Below are positions 45,835 through 54,284 of a DNA stretch of 64,000 nt, piece by piece. Each line of letters opens with the position of its first letter. Position 1 is the stretch's first letter. The DNA lies in the NCBI GenBank assembly GCA_900129675.1, contig FSRD01000001.1, positions 3,461,501 through 3,525,500 of the forward strand. The letters run 5' to 3'. Both the position numbers and the translations under genes were made by a program. Origin of the DNA: Bradyrhizobium erythrophlei. GTDB lineage: Bacteria; Pseudomonadota; Alphaproteobacteria; Rhizobiales; Xanthobacteraceae. Under the pieces are notes generated by a model. The model was given only the letters and a program-made list of their open reading frames with translations, ran no database searches and was not told the origin of the DNA.

Positions 45835-46276
45835 ACGACCGGCCGCCTTCGCGGCTTGACGCCAGTCTGCCGAAAACCTCGTCCGTCTTGATCTACTGAC
45901 CGAAACGCGCCGCCTGTCTGCCAATGGCACATTTAAGACATGCCGACGCATGGTAACGATGTCTGTTCATAGGGGTACCGCGGAAGTCGTCGGTACGCGG
46001 CCAAACTGACGCGAATGACCCGGATGTATGGTCCGGCCGCGCGTTGCAAGAAGATTTCGTCGAATTGGCGGCGGCGGTCTTGCATCAATGTATCCGGCCT
46101 CTGATTGGAGCATGTGGTGCTCCGGGCCATCATGGATATCAGCGCGCGTGCGTTCTAATTAGCGGACAGGCCTCGATTGGGCCATTTGGGTCACCAGTGT
46201 TCGCACGCGCTCGGAAGACCGAACCTCCATCTCGTCTGGTCCTCTCGCAGACCTCGGCTGGAAACTGTTGATAGGG
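45835..46276. other. Intergenic, degenerate repeats only
   Basis: This is about 440 bp with no gene. It contains a degenerate dispersed-repeat copy near 45925 and leads into the IS110-type element. Confidence 0.45.
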
Positions 46277-46466
46277 TTACGTCATCGCTTGCTCCTCATG
46301 TCGCGCAGTTCCTTTGTTCGAGCCAAGGGCCGTTCCTTCGTCCCGGCCCGCAGAGCGTCGATCGCGTCGCGCGCAGGGGCGGTCAAGGCCGGCCGTCGCG
46401 CTTGGCTTGCGGCGGGCGCCGGCGTTGCCAGGCCGCGCCTTGACCGCGCCGAGCACGGCGCGAGGA
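46277..46466 (-). ncRNA. Possible structured RNA in the 3' non-coding part of the IS110-type element
   Basis: The stretch downstream of the transposase holds a perfect 11-bp inverted repeat, GCGGTCAAGGC (46379-46389) and GCCTTGACCGC (46437-46447), with further GC-rich pairs. IS110-family elements express a structured bridge RNA from a non-coding end, and in the IS1111 subgroup it is thought to lie on the 3' side. Whether this is that RNA is inference; a 70-aa frame here looks non-coding. Confidence 0.3.
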
Positions 46467-47531
46467 TCACGCGGGTCGGACGCCTGCATCGTCGGTCCTC
46501 GTCAGCTCGAAGGCGCGTCCTTTGGCCAGCACCGCCCAGGCGATCCGGGCAAGCTTGTTGGCGAGCGCGATCGCCAGCACGTTGTGGTGCAACCGCCTCT
46601 TGGCGGCTTCGATCCAGGATTTGAGCCCGTAACGTTCCCAGTCCTTTATCCTGACCAGCACAACCCATGCCGCCTGCACGAACAGAACGCGCAGGTAGCG
46701 ATTGCCGCGCCTCGAGATTTTGCCGAGGATCGTGCGGTCTCCCGTCGAGATCTGCTTGGGCACCAGTCCGAGCCAGGCGCCGAAGTCGCGGCCTTTGGAG
46801 AATACGTCTCCAGTGCCGATCGCGGCCACCATGGCGCTCGAAATGATCGGCCCGATGCCGGGCACCGTCATCAGGCGCGAACATGCCTGATCTTGACGGG
46901 CCAGTGCTTCGATCTCGCCGGAGAGGCCATCGATACGCTGATCCAGCCGGCGCCAGTCGCCTGCCAACTCCTCGATGACATGCAACATGCGGGGCGACAG
47001 GACATCGGTGCGCGTTGCAAGGATGGTGGGCAGCTCCTTGCGCAGGAAGCCGATCCCTTGGCGCACGGCGATCCCGCGTTCCAGCATGAAGGCGCGAATC
47101 TGGTTGATGATACCGGTGCGTTGCGACACCAGCCGCTCGCGCACCCGATGCAGTGCCTGCAGATCCAGTTGCTCCGCGGTCTTGGTCGCCACGAACTTCA
47201 TCGTCGGGCGCTGCACGGCTTCGGCAATCGCTTCGGCATCATTGAAGTCGTTCTTCTGTCCCTTGCTATAGGGGCGGACATATTTGGCCGGCATCAACCT
47301 GGCGTCGTGGCCAAGCGATGCGAGTTTGCGGCTCAGGTGATGGGCGCCGACGCAGGCTTCCATGCCGATCAGGCAAGGCGGTATATTGGCGAGCCGCGCT
47401 TCCACTTGGCCACGCGACCACTTTTGCCGCAGCACGATGGCGCCGCGCGCATCGTGGCCCACGACGTGGAACGAGTTCTTGCCGATATCGATGCCGATCA
47501 CGGCGATCGCGGTATTGGGTATCTGAGACAT
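46467..47531 (-). CDS. IS110-family transposase (DEDD, RuvC-like)
   Basis: This 354-aa transposase/recombinase has an N-terminal DEDD domain (AVIGIDIGKNSFHVVGHD, CLIGMEACVGAHHLSRKL, KNDFNDAEAIAEA) and a C-terminal Transposase_20 domain with LMTVPGIGPIISSAMVAAIG carrying the serine used in catalysis, plus FGAWLGLVPKQISTGDRTIL. It works with a bridge RNA encoded in the element's non-coding end. Non-coding flanks are about 190 bp on the 3' side and about 80-100 bp on the 5' side. It is intact in reading frame. Confidence 0.94.
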   Translation of the reverse strand: MSQIPNTAIAVIGIDIGKNSFHVVGHDARGAIVLRQKWSRGQVEARLANIPPCLIGMEACVGAHHLSRKLASLGHDARLMPAKYVRPYSKGQKNDFNDAEAIAEAVQRPTMKFVATKTAEQLDLQALHRVRERLVSQRTGIINQIRAFMLERGIAVRQGIGFLRKELPTILATRTDVLSPRMLHVIEELAGDWRRLDQRIDGLSGEIEALARQDQACSRLMTVPGIGPIISSAMVAAIGTGDVFSKGRDFGAWLGLVPKQISTGDRTILGKISRRGNRYLRVLFVQAAWVVLVRIKDWERYGLKSWIEAAKRRLHHNVLAIALANKLARIAWAVLAKGRAFELTRTDDAGVRPA

Positions 47532-47981
47532 GGCGTGCTCCTTGTCTTTGGCGCCCCTTGCTCAGCTTCGCTTGCTGGCGGGGCAGGAGCACGGCCGGAC
47601 CATCCCATTAACGGACATAGGCTTCACAATAACTAACCTTCATGCTGGAATGGAGGCCGATGATGACAGAGAACCACTAGGAAATCGGAGCGCTATATCT
47701 AATGATGGGCGTCCAATTATTCGCGTGGAAACGAGCCTTGTGATAGGCTCGCTTATGCTTTGGATCAATTGGGTAGCCGCCGACCACTGATCGGACGTTT
47801 CGGAGATATCCAGTTGGGCGTAGCTTGATCCGCCTGATCGCTCAAATCTTGCTAGTTGGCATTTCAAGATGGCTTCCAAATCCAGTTGCTTAGCAACCAC
47901 GTTTGGAATGCGGATGACGATAGCCAGAGGCTGCGCGTTGATCATTTCAATCACGAAGTTGGGTTGCCTTGGGAACGTCGG
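47532..47981. other. IS110 upstream end and intergenic
   Basis: The part to about 47610 is the upstream non-coding end of the IS110-type element, including an inverted pair around GCTCCT..AGGAGC (about 47536-47589). The rest holds short open frames of no recognised family. Confidence 0.4.
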
Positions 47982-48164
47982 CTAGTCATGTGCCGAGAAA
48001 CCATCCCCTCCATGATGATGGTCTCCGCTGCTTATCTCCGAGCCGGGGCCATTAACGTCAGCCCCAAGACCTGTTTTTGGGTTCTTCCGATGCGGCCAAG
48101 CCAACGCCATTCCGCCCGCAACGATTAGGACCAACACGATCACCGCAATCCAATGAGAGATCAT
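47982..48164 (-). CDS. Small membrane protein with His-rich tail
   Basis: The 60-codon frame begins MISHWIAVIVLVLIVAGGMALA, one transmembrane helix. It is followed by WPHRKNPKTG and a histidine/glycine-rich end (SGDHHHGGDGFSAHD). It starts 4 nt after the preceding gene's stop at 48169, so the two may form a pair. No family is recognised; a metal-binding tail is possible. Confidence 0.5.
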   Translation of the reverse strand: MISHWIAVIVLVLIVAGGMALAWPHRKNPKTGLGADVNGPGSEISSGDHHHGGDGFSAHD

Positions 48165-48168
48165 AGCT

Positions 48169-48363
48169 CTATCCGTCCTCACCAAAGAGATTAGGCTCGC
48201 CAATCCAGTCGATAATGATCCCGCCAAAAACTTTTGCGTGACCGAAGGGTGAAGTATCGCCAAAATCAGGTGCGTCGATATGATAGTGGCTTCTTGATGT
48301 ATCAGGGGTTTTCAGCGCGGTCAGACGTTCGATAAGTAGGTCAACACCAGCAGCATCGACCAT
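48169..48363 (-). CDS. Hypothetical, weakly Imm32-like protein
   Basis: This 64-aa frame (AAGVDLLIERLTALKTPD, HYHIDAPDFGDTSPFGHAKV, IIIDWIGEPN) looks like a genuine small alpha/beta protein. In outline it recalls the Imm32 immunity family (LI..L..L..HIHL). Open sequence continues 5' of the ATG (RNPVGNAIDL), so the N-terminus may be cut or use another start. No toxin gene lies beside it. Confidence 0.4.
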   Translation of the reverse strand: MVDAAGVDLLIERLTALKTPDTSRSHYHIDAPDFGDTSPFGHAKVFGGIIIDWIGEPNLFGEDG

Positions 48364-48729
48364 GAGATCAATTGCATTTCCTACAGGGTTGCGTGCGAAT
48401 GATGATCATGACTTCACCTATTGAAGCCATCACGCTACACCGTTTCGATGAACCTGCCTTAACGAGCCGCGCGAAGCCTTAATGTTCCGTTGTTGGCACG
48501 AAACGGACCTCCAGCAATGTCCGACTTGAGTCCGCTTTCGGGAGTAAAACGTCGACGCGTTCAAACTGAAACTGTTTCGATCTGCTGGTCAAGATAATCA
48601 CCGCAGCTCAGATTGTGCGGATCTCACATTCGAATCCTTGGCGGTGCCAATGCAGCCGTGTCACCTTCGGGTCGGAGTCGCAGATCATCTTTATTCTCTG
48701 ATTGGCACTGCCGCCCGCCGCAGCGCCCT
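48364..48729. other. Intergenic with a dispersed-repeat copy
   Basis: This is about 365 bp with no gene. A repeat copy TGGCACGAAACGGAC lies at 48494-48508. Confidence 0.45.
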
Positions 48730-48745
48730 ACCGCGCGAGCGGTTT
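48730..48745 (+). terminator. Terminator-like hairpin at the intron 5' exon
   Basis: ACCGC-GCGA-GCGGT forms a short tetraloop hairpin (48730-48743) followed by TT. It ends seven bases before the group II intron's GTGTG start. Group IIC introns typically insert just after such hairpins. Confidence 0.5.
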
Positions 48746-49622
48746 AGTCGTGTGCTGGGCATGTTCAGTAGCTTGGAGGTGAAAGTCCTCTACCCAACCT
48801 GATGGAGGTGAAGGGTTAGCGAGAACGCAAGGGCTGTCGCCGCGAGGCGAGGTCTGAAGGAAGCGTCGAGCAAACGTGCGAGTCGATGGACAAGAACCGG
48901 GTACAAGGCGCGAGCGTCGGACGAGCGGGCGACTTACCGCGAAGTCCATATCCATCAAAGATGCGAAGCGTAGACCCGGCGACGGTGCACGGAAAGCGAC
49001 TGAACTTACCCCAGGAGATCTGCTCTGTGTCGCTTCGGCGACTGAGGATGCTGCGAGGCACCCTGACCGCGGGGTAGAAGTCAGCAGAGGGCGTATTAGG
49101 TCATGTCGTCGGCAAGGCTAGTGAGGCACTCCGTCGCCGAAAGGTGGAGGCAACAGATAGGCTGAGCCGGGAACGATGGCTGAAGGCCCGAACGAGAGGA
49201 GAGGCAAGTAGGACATGAATCTCGAGAGCGACAAGCGGCTGAACATCCAGTTGAGACTGGACTTCTCATCGGCGCCGACGGGTGAAGCCCGGCAGGCGGG
49301 AGGGGAAGACATCGAATCGCTCTCGGTGACGAATGAGCCCGAACGCTCAGCCGACACGCGTCGAATCATGGAGGAGGTATGTGAGCGAGAAAACCTGAAG
49401 GAAGCATTGCGGCAAGTGAGGAGCAACAAGGGCAGCGCCGGCATCGATGGGATGACCGTTGATAAACTCGGTGACTACCTAAACCAGCACTGGCCGATCA
49501 TTCGGGAGCAATTGCTGAACGGGATCTACGAACCGAAACCGGTGAGACGGGTGGAAATCCCGAAGCCGGATGGCGGAGGGGTGCGAAAGCTTGGCATCCC
49601 GACACACCGGGCATAAAACACC

Positions 49623-51683
49623 TCATACAGTTTGCGTTGGGGATGATGGATGAAGATGGCTGGAGTTGGCGATCCATTCTCGCAGGCGTCGATCAACATT
49701 GTCATTGATTGTGATCGCGTATGGCGTGTTCGGTTTGCGGTGCACCGCTGAGACAATAGCGCGTTCGATCCAGTGATGAACGACCCCGAGGCTCACGCCG
49801 TATCGCGCACGAACCTCGGCGACATTGAGCGTCCCTGCGGGAAGCGACGGGCTCGGGATGCGATGCTTGTAGCGGATCCAACGTATCATGCTGATCGTAA
49901 AGGGTTTGCCAGTTGAGCTTGTCAGCGCTTCGCTTTTGAGCTGCGCGACGATCTCGTTATCATCGTATCGCTGTGCCATGGTGCGGATTTTGGCAACGAA
50001 CGTATCAGGATAACGGATTGCTTCGGAACGGTTCGGCAGCTGACGGACCTCGATTGTTTCGGTTGCTCCGCCCTGCCAGCGAATTTGCAAGCACAACAGC
50101 TTCGGTTCTGGCCCTTTGGTGATCGTGATATCGCGGATCAACAAGCGGAGCATGCGTTTGCGATCGCAAGCTGAAGTGGTTGGAGCCTTCCACAACCGAG
50201 GAAAGTCCCTGCCGAGCTGTAGAATTTGTTGTTTCTGTTCGGCTGTGACGCTGCGCATTGTCCGGCGCTCGAAAGTGGCCAGTTCAGCCTCAAGTTCGTC
50301 AAGCCGTTGCATCGCGTTGTTCCAGCGCTTCTCAAGCGTACTAGCAACCAACCGATTGCTGGGGTCGGCCTCCTCATAACGGCGTTCCGCCAAGTCAGCC
50401 TCGTAGCGGGCTCGCTCGATCTTTCGGTACCACTGCGCAGAAATTATTTTGTCGCGCTCTTCCAAGCTGGCCAGCGCTTTGAGTGCGAGCTTGATCGTTA
50501 GCGGGGTGACGGCGGTCAACAGCCGCTCGGCAATGGCGTCATCTGGCGGTCTCGCCGCGAGTGATATGCAGTGGTGCGGGATTGCTTCCCGTCTGCTCCA
50601 GTTACACTCATAGATCGGGTAAATGCCCCCATTGCCGGTATAGCGCACAGTCAGACGCCGCCCGCAAACACCACAAAGCAACAAGCTCTGCAGCAAACAC
50701 AGTCCCTCGCGAGCTGGTCCGCCAAGAACTTCGCAGTTGGTCTTGTTCGCCGCCAAGCGGTTGCGGTTGGCGGCGAACTGGTCCCAGGTAATATAACCTG
50801 GATGGTGATCGGGAATAACAACACGCCACTGATCCTGTGGCATCGGGCGCAGTTGAGTGCAGATCTCGCCGGTGGGGCCGATCTTCTTACAAGACTGATA
50901 TCGACCAAACACATAAGTGCCGGCGTAAGATGGATTGGCGAGAACGCCCAGCACCCGAGAATGTGTCAATCGACCCCAGATGAGCTTGCCATCCCAGACG
51001 CCGCCGTACGAACGGCGTGGAAACAGAAGCCCGAATTCGTGAAAATGCTGGACCACAGCATAGGCACTTTTATCCTGCTCAAACAGTTCGAAGACCGCGC
51101 GAACAGCACCTTGCACTTCCTGGTCTGGATCGAGGACAATCTTGTCGCCATCGAGGACCAGGCCGACTGGCAGCGGGAAACGCAACTCACCTTTCTGCGC
51201 CTTGTTGAGTTTGCCTCCGTGGAGGCGCGCGCGAATGATGTGCAGTTCTGCCTGCGCGAACGTGCCTTTCATGCCCAGTACAAGGCTGTCGTTGAAATCG
51301 GCCGGATCGTAACAGCCATCTCCGTCGAACACCAATGTCTTGGTGATGGCGCACAGTTCTAACAGCCGATGCCAATCCTTGTTCGATCGTGCCAGGCGCG
51401 AGGATTCCAGAGAAAAGATCGCACCGACTTGCCCCATAGCCACATCGCTCACAAGGGTCTTGAAGTCGTCGCGATTGTTCGTCTGCTCTCCCGAATGACC
51501 GAGATCTCCGTCGAGGATCCGGATCTGATCCGGAGTCCAGCCGAGCGACGTCGCCTGGTTCGCTAGATTGTACTGGCGCTCTGTGCTCTCCTGATTGAAG
51601 CGCACCTGCGCCATTGTCGACTGACGAATGTAGATGCAGGCTTGCCGGGCCAGATGATGATCGGCAATCTTCGGATTTAGCAT
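49623..51683 (-). CDS. Large serine recombinase (element 2)
   Basis: This 686-aa recombinase has the resolvase domain with catalytic serine in CIYIRQSTMAQV and SSRLARSNKDWHRL. The recombinase domain includes ANPSYAGTYVFGRYQS, the zinc ribbon reads LLCGVCGRRLTVRYTG, a coiled region (KIERARYEADLAERRYEE) follows, and a C-terminal helix-turn-helix-like ARYGVSLGVVHHWIERA closes the protein. ATG 51683 has GGAAGGAG about 7 nt upstream. It is related in domain order to the element 1 recombinase but clearly different in sequence. Intact. Confidence 0.94.
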   Translation of the reverse strand: MLNPKIADHHLARQACIYIRQSTMAQVRFNQESTERQYNLANQATSLGWTPDQIRILDGDLGHSGEQTNNRDDFKTLVSDVAMGQVGAIFSLESSRLARSNKDWHRLLELCAITKTLVFDGDGCYDPADFNDSLVLGMKGTFAQAELHIIRARLHGGKLNKAQKGELRFPLPVGLVLDGDKIVLDPDQEVQGAVRAVFELFEQDKSAYAVVQHFHEFGLLFPRRSYGGVWDGKLIWGRLTHSRVLGVLANPSYAGTYVFGRYQSCKKIGPTGEICTQLRPMPQDQWRVVIPDHHPGYITWDQFAANRNRLAANKTNCEVLGGPAREGLCLLQSLLLCGVCGRRLTVRYTGNGGIYPIYECNWSRREAIPHHCISLAARPPDDAIAERLLTAVTPLTIKLALKALASLEERDKIISAQWYRKIERARYEADLAERRYEEADPSNRLVASTLEKRWNNAMQRLDELEAELATFERRTMRSVTAEQKQQILQLGRDFPRLWKAPTTSACDRKRMLRLLIRDITITKGPEPKLLCLQIRWQGGATETIEVRQLPNRSEAIRYPDTFVAKIRTMAQRYDDNEIVAQLKSEALTSSTGKPFTISMIRWIRYKHRIPSPSLPAGTLNVAEVRARYGVSLGVVHHWIERAIVSAVHRKPNTPYAITINDNVDRRLREWIANSSHLHPSSPTQTV

Positions 51684-51798
51684 GATCGGCTCCTTCCGCG
51701 GTGGACGGCGTAGCGCCTGCAGCAAGATAGGATTCGATCATGTTGGCGATGATGGCGCCCGCCTTGATAAAATCGAGGGCTGCGACGGCCGGGTCCAT
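51187..51798 (-). CDS. Small accessory frame of element 2 (extent uncertain)
   Basis: The frame starts one base before the DUF6788-like stop region with MDPAVAALDFIKAGAIIANM and IESYLAAGATPSTAEGADHA, about 40 residues of protein-like helix. Beyond that it overlaps the recombinase frame for 500 bases and reads as a shadow. The true product is probably short, the counterpart of the 60-aa gene of element 1. Confidence 0.3.
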   Translation of the reverse strand: MDPAVAALDFIKAGAIIANMIESYLAAGATPSTAEGADHAKSEDCRSSSGPASLHLHSSVDNGAGALQSGEHRAPVQSSEPGDVARLDSGSDPDPRRRSRSFGRADEQSRRLQDPCERCGYGASRCDLFSGILAPGTIEQGLASAVRTVRHHQDIGVRRRWLLRSGRFQRQPCTGHERHVRAGRTAHHSRAPPRRQTQQGAER

Positions 51799-52140
51799 TT
51801 AGTCGAGCCTCTCGCGGCGACGCAGTAGCTCGGCATTGATCGCGCAAATCTCGTTGAGCATCTGCTGTAGTGTCCGGTAATTGCCAAGAAACTCGGCGAC
51901 TTGCGGGTAGGTTGCGTTCGGCACATAGCCGAGCCATGGGCGTTCGCCGGTTCGGGCGATCGTGGACAAATATCGCTTGGGTCCGTGTCCAGGTCCGTCC
52001 TTGCAGTGACAACTGGGTCGGCCACACCGCTTGTAGGTCTCGATCAATGAGCCGCGTACAATTTGCTCGATCGGCGGCAGAGCACGCATTAGCTGGTGAC
52101 GACGTTTGCGCAGGGCCGCAGATGAAGCGTTTTTCATCAT
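51799..52140 (-). CDS. DUF6788-like small protein of element 2
   Basis: This 113-aa basic protein contains IVRGSLIETYKRCGRPSC, HCKDGPGHGPKRYLSTI, YVPNATYPQVAEFLGNYR and a final leucine/arginine-rich helix (INAELLRRRERLD). A CG(R/K)P.C.C knuckle and the length match a small-protein family usually next to recombinases and transposases. It may bind DNA through the cysteine knuckle. The cognate position in element 1 is empty. Confidence 0.75.
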   Translation of the reverse strand: MMKNASSAALRKRRHQLMRALPPIEQIVRGSLIETYKRCGRPSCHCKDGPGHGPKRYLSTIARTGERPWLGYVPNATYPQVAEFLGNYRTLQQMLNEICAINAELLRRRERLD

Positions 52141-52202
52141 GCCTTTCGGACCGAATCAAATCTATGTCCGAGTGATTCAGAGCTCGAGTCATTGGTCAAG
52201 CC

Positions 52203-52469
52203 TTATTTGTTGCGTTTTAACGAAAGAACGAGTTTGGCGAGCGCCAGCAAACCGGGAACGTCGATCAGCAAGGGCCGCTGGCCGTTGATAGGCTCGCTCG
52301 GAGTGCCAGGGGGTGCCCAGTCGGTCCAGTTGCGCGGGACAGCCAGCGAGCCCATCTCGGCGTGACGTAGGCTTAACGTCTCAACGCCCGAAATCGTCCT
52401 AACCTTCAGCACAACAAATCGACGACCGCGAAGGTGGTGGAAGGGATGGGTTATCTCGGCCGATCCCAA
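52203..52469 (-). CDS. DUF5372-like small protein of element 2
   Basis: This 88-aa protein from a TTG at 52469 reads EITHPFHHLRGRRFVVLKVR, VETLSLRHAEMGSLAVPRNW and LLIDVPGLLALAKLVLSLKR. The THPFHPLRG-type opening and the PxxWT(D) block are the marks of DUF5372, a family found beside serine recombinases. It is the first gene of the element, starting 43 nt from the right edge. The function is not known; a regulator or directionality factor is a guess from position. Confidence 0.72.
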   Translation of the reverse strand: MGSAEITHPFHHLRGRRFVVLKVRTISGVETLSLRHAEMGSLAVPRNWTDWAPPGTPSEPINGQRPLLIDVPGLLALAKLVLSLKRNK

Positions 52470-53522
52470 AGTCTGACCGGGCCGAAGTGCAGTTCGAAGC
52501 AATCGTGCCAACCGTGCTGGACCGCTTTGTCCAGCAAGCGGTGATGCAGGTTCTGCAGAGGCGATGGAATCCGACGTTCTCCCAATACAGCTATGGGTTC
52601 CGACCGCGTCGGTCGGCACATCACGCCGTGGCTCAAGCGCAGCAGTACATCGCGCAAGGCAACGGATGGGTGGTCGACCTCGATCTGGAAAAATTCTTCG
52701 ATCGAGTCAACCATGACAAACTGATGGGCCAAATTGCCAAACGGGTCGAGGACAAGCGGCTGTTGAAGCTCATCCGGGCGTTTCTGAACGCAGGGGTGAT
52801 GGAGAACGGGCTGGTCAGTCCGAGCGTGGAAGGAACTCCGCAAGGAGGACCGCTTTCGCCACTGCTAAGTAACCTCGTGCTCGACGAACTCGACCGCGAA
52901 CTGGAGCACCGAGGACACCGCTTTGTTCGTTATGCGGACGACTGTAACATCTACGTTCGCAGCGAACGCGCGGGTCAGCGGGTGATGGAGAGCATCTCGC
53001 GCTTCATCACACAAAAGCTCAAGCTCAAGGTGAATGAGGCGAAGAGTGCGGTGGCACGACCGCAGGAACGAAAGTTCCTCGGGTTCAGCTTCACGGCTGG
53101 TCCATGCATCAAGCGCACGATCGCGCCGAAATCGCTGGAACGGTTCAAGCTGCGAATCCGAGATACCACGCGAAAGGCCAAGGGCGTCAGCATCACGACG
53201 ACAATGGAAGAGCTGGCCAAGTATATGCGGGGCTGGCGCGGCTATTTCGGCTTCTGCGAAACGCCCGAGGTGTTGATCGCTCTCACTCGTTGGGTCCGGC
53301 TGCGGCTAAGAGCAGCTCTTTGGCGCCAATGGAAAACACCAGGACGTCGCCGAGCAGCACTCATCGCACTGGGAGTCTCGGGGCAATTGCGCAATACGGC
53401 CGGTAGCGGCCGTGGACCCTGGCACCTCGCCCGGAGCAAAGCCCTCTCCGTGGGACTCTCCAATGCCTACTTCAAATCGCTCGGTCTCCCGTCTCTGATC
53501 GAAGCACGTTAGCGTAACTTCT

Positions 53523-53597
53523 CGAACCGCCGTATACGGACCCGTACGTACGGTGGTGTGGGAGGGGCGGAGCCGCGAGGCTCCCCCCTATCCCGAT
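53523..53597 (+). ncRNA. Group II intron domains V and VI
   Basis: The catalytic domain V hairpin pairs GAACCGCCGTA with TACGGTGG around a TACGG..CCGTA stem, and carries CGC at 53528-53530. Domain VI pairs GGGGCGGAGCC with GGCTCCCCCC. The 3' end AT follows CCCG. This is the ribozyme core of the intron at 48750. Confidence 0.7.
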
Positions 53598-54284
53598 CAA
53601 TGGCACAAAGCGGACATGCTGATCGCCGAATAAAATGTCAGCTTTGGGGGGAAGAGCGGACGCGTCGCAAGGCGTATTTTATGAGTACACTCCCTAGTAT
53701 AGTTTGAGAGATATCGCGGGTACGGGTGATCGATCTCGCGATGAGGGCCTCGATATGAAGGCCGCTGTGAGGGGGGATGCCCTGACGGTGCCGGGGCTTC
53801 TCTCTATAGATCCTCGCAGTTACTAACCCGGAAAGTTTGGCCGCACCTCGGCCCCGCGCTCGCCGCTCGCGATGAACTTTCGCGCGATGTTCATGGCGTG
53901 GCGATTGCCGCCGCTTGCTCCGCAGGAACCCCAGGTAGGCAACGCGGCTCTGGTCGAGCGGGAAGCCGTCACCTTGCCGCTGGATTACGCCTTCGCCTTC
54001 GAGCTTGCCGATGTAGGTGCGGCTGCAATCAAGGTGCTGCGCTAGTGCCGACGCGCTGACGGTCGCAGCTCGTTGGCGACGGGCGGGCCATCAACGGTAA
54101 CGGTCTCAGGCATAGTGTTGGTCCTGCTGCGTTGCCGTAGGATAGCTCACTTCCGCTCTCGGCGGCATAGGGGAACCATGCCCGGACTTGCCGCTGGCCA
54201 ACTCGGTCGCGAATGACCCCAACCCGAAATTATCATCTCCATCTCCCGGCGCGTTTATTTTGACCCATCGAGCGGTCCGCACAT
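53598..54284. other. Intergenic with repeat and a terminase-like scrap
   Basis: This is about 690 bp with no intact gene. It starts with a dispersed-repeat copy (TGGCACAAAGCGGAC, 53601-53615). The only gene-like content is the minus-strand helix-turn-helix scrap at 53860-54113, listed separately. Confidence 0.5.
53860..54113 (-). pseudogene. Helix-turn-helix protein scrap, phage terminase small-subunit-like
   Basis: On the minus strand TVSASALAQHLDCSRTYIGK, LEGEGVIQRQGDGFPLDQS and RVAYLGFLR look like the DNA-binding N-terminus of a small phage-packaging or excisionase-like protein. The frame with a start (MPETVTVDGPP at 54113) shifts out before this core. Degenerate. Confidence 0.4.

Larger units (their letters stand above)
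49604..52512 (-). mobile_element. Serine-recombinase element 2 (2909 bp) inside the intron RT gene
   Basis: The ends are set by where the RT protein stops and resumes. The junction identity is only AC (49602-49603 and 52511-52512), the size of a serine-recombinase crossover dinucleotide. In transcription order it carries a DUF5372-like gene, a DUF6788-like gene, a small overlapping frame and a large serine recombinase that ends 19 nt from the left edge. There are no terminal inverted repeats. Plan and orientation match element 1. Confidence 0.87.
49215..53512 (+). pseudogene. Group II intron reverse transcriptase/maturase, split by element 2
   Basis: The N-terminal part is 49215-49603 (ERENLKEALRQVRSNKG, AGIDGMTVDKLGDYL, VRRVEIPKPDGGGVRKLGIP). 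The rest is 52513-53512 (VLDRFVQQAVMQVLQRRWNP, YGFRPRRSAHHAV, VVDLDLEKFFDRVNHDKL, GTPQGGPLSPLLSNLVLDEL, catalytic YADD, and the maturase YMRGWRGYFGFCETP). Joined at the shared AC the coding sequence is 1389 nt, 463 codons, in frame, running through GIPTVLDRF. Interruption falls between RT motifs 1 and 2 and abolishes RT and maturase. A second copy would be needed to supply splicing in trans. Confidence 0.93.
48750..53597 (+). mobile_element. Group II (IIC-like) intron, 1939 bp plus a 2909-bp insert
   Basis: The 5' end is placed at GTGTG (48750-48754) and the 3' end at AT (53596-53597) after a domain VI hairpin. Domain V at about 53523-53562 has the CGC triad at 53528-53530, the form typical of class C introns. 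The encoded RT lacks an HNH endonuclease. Without the serine-recombinase element 2 (49604-52512) the intron is 1939 bp, a normal length. The 5' exon ends in a small hairpin and the 3' exon is a dispersed repeat. Confidence 0.8.

Noticed and set aside
46314..47636. A 440-codon plus-strand frame opposite the IS110 transposase
   Set aside because: A common antisense shadow of IS110 genes, with histidine- and glutamine-rich noise.
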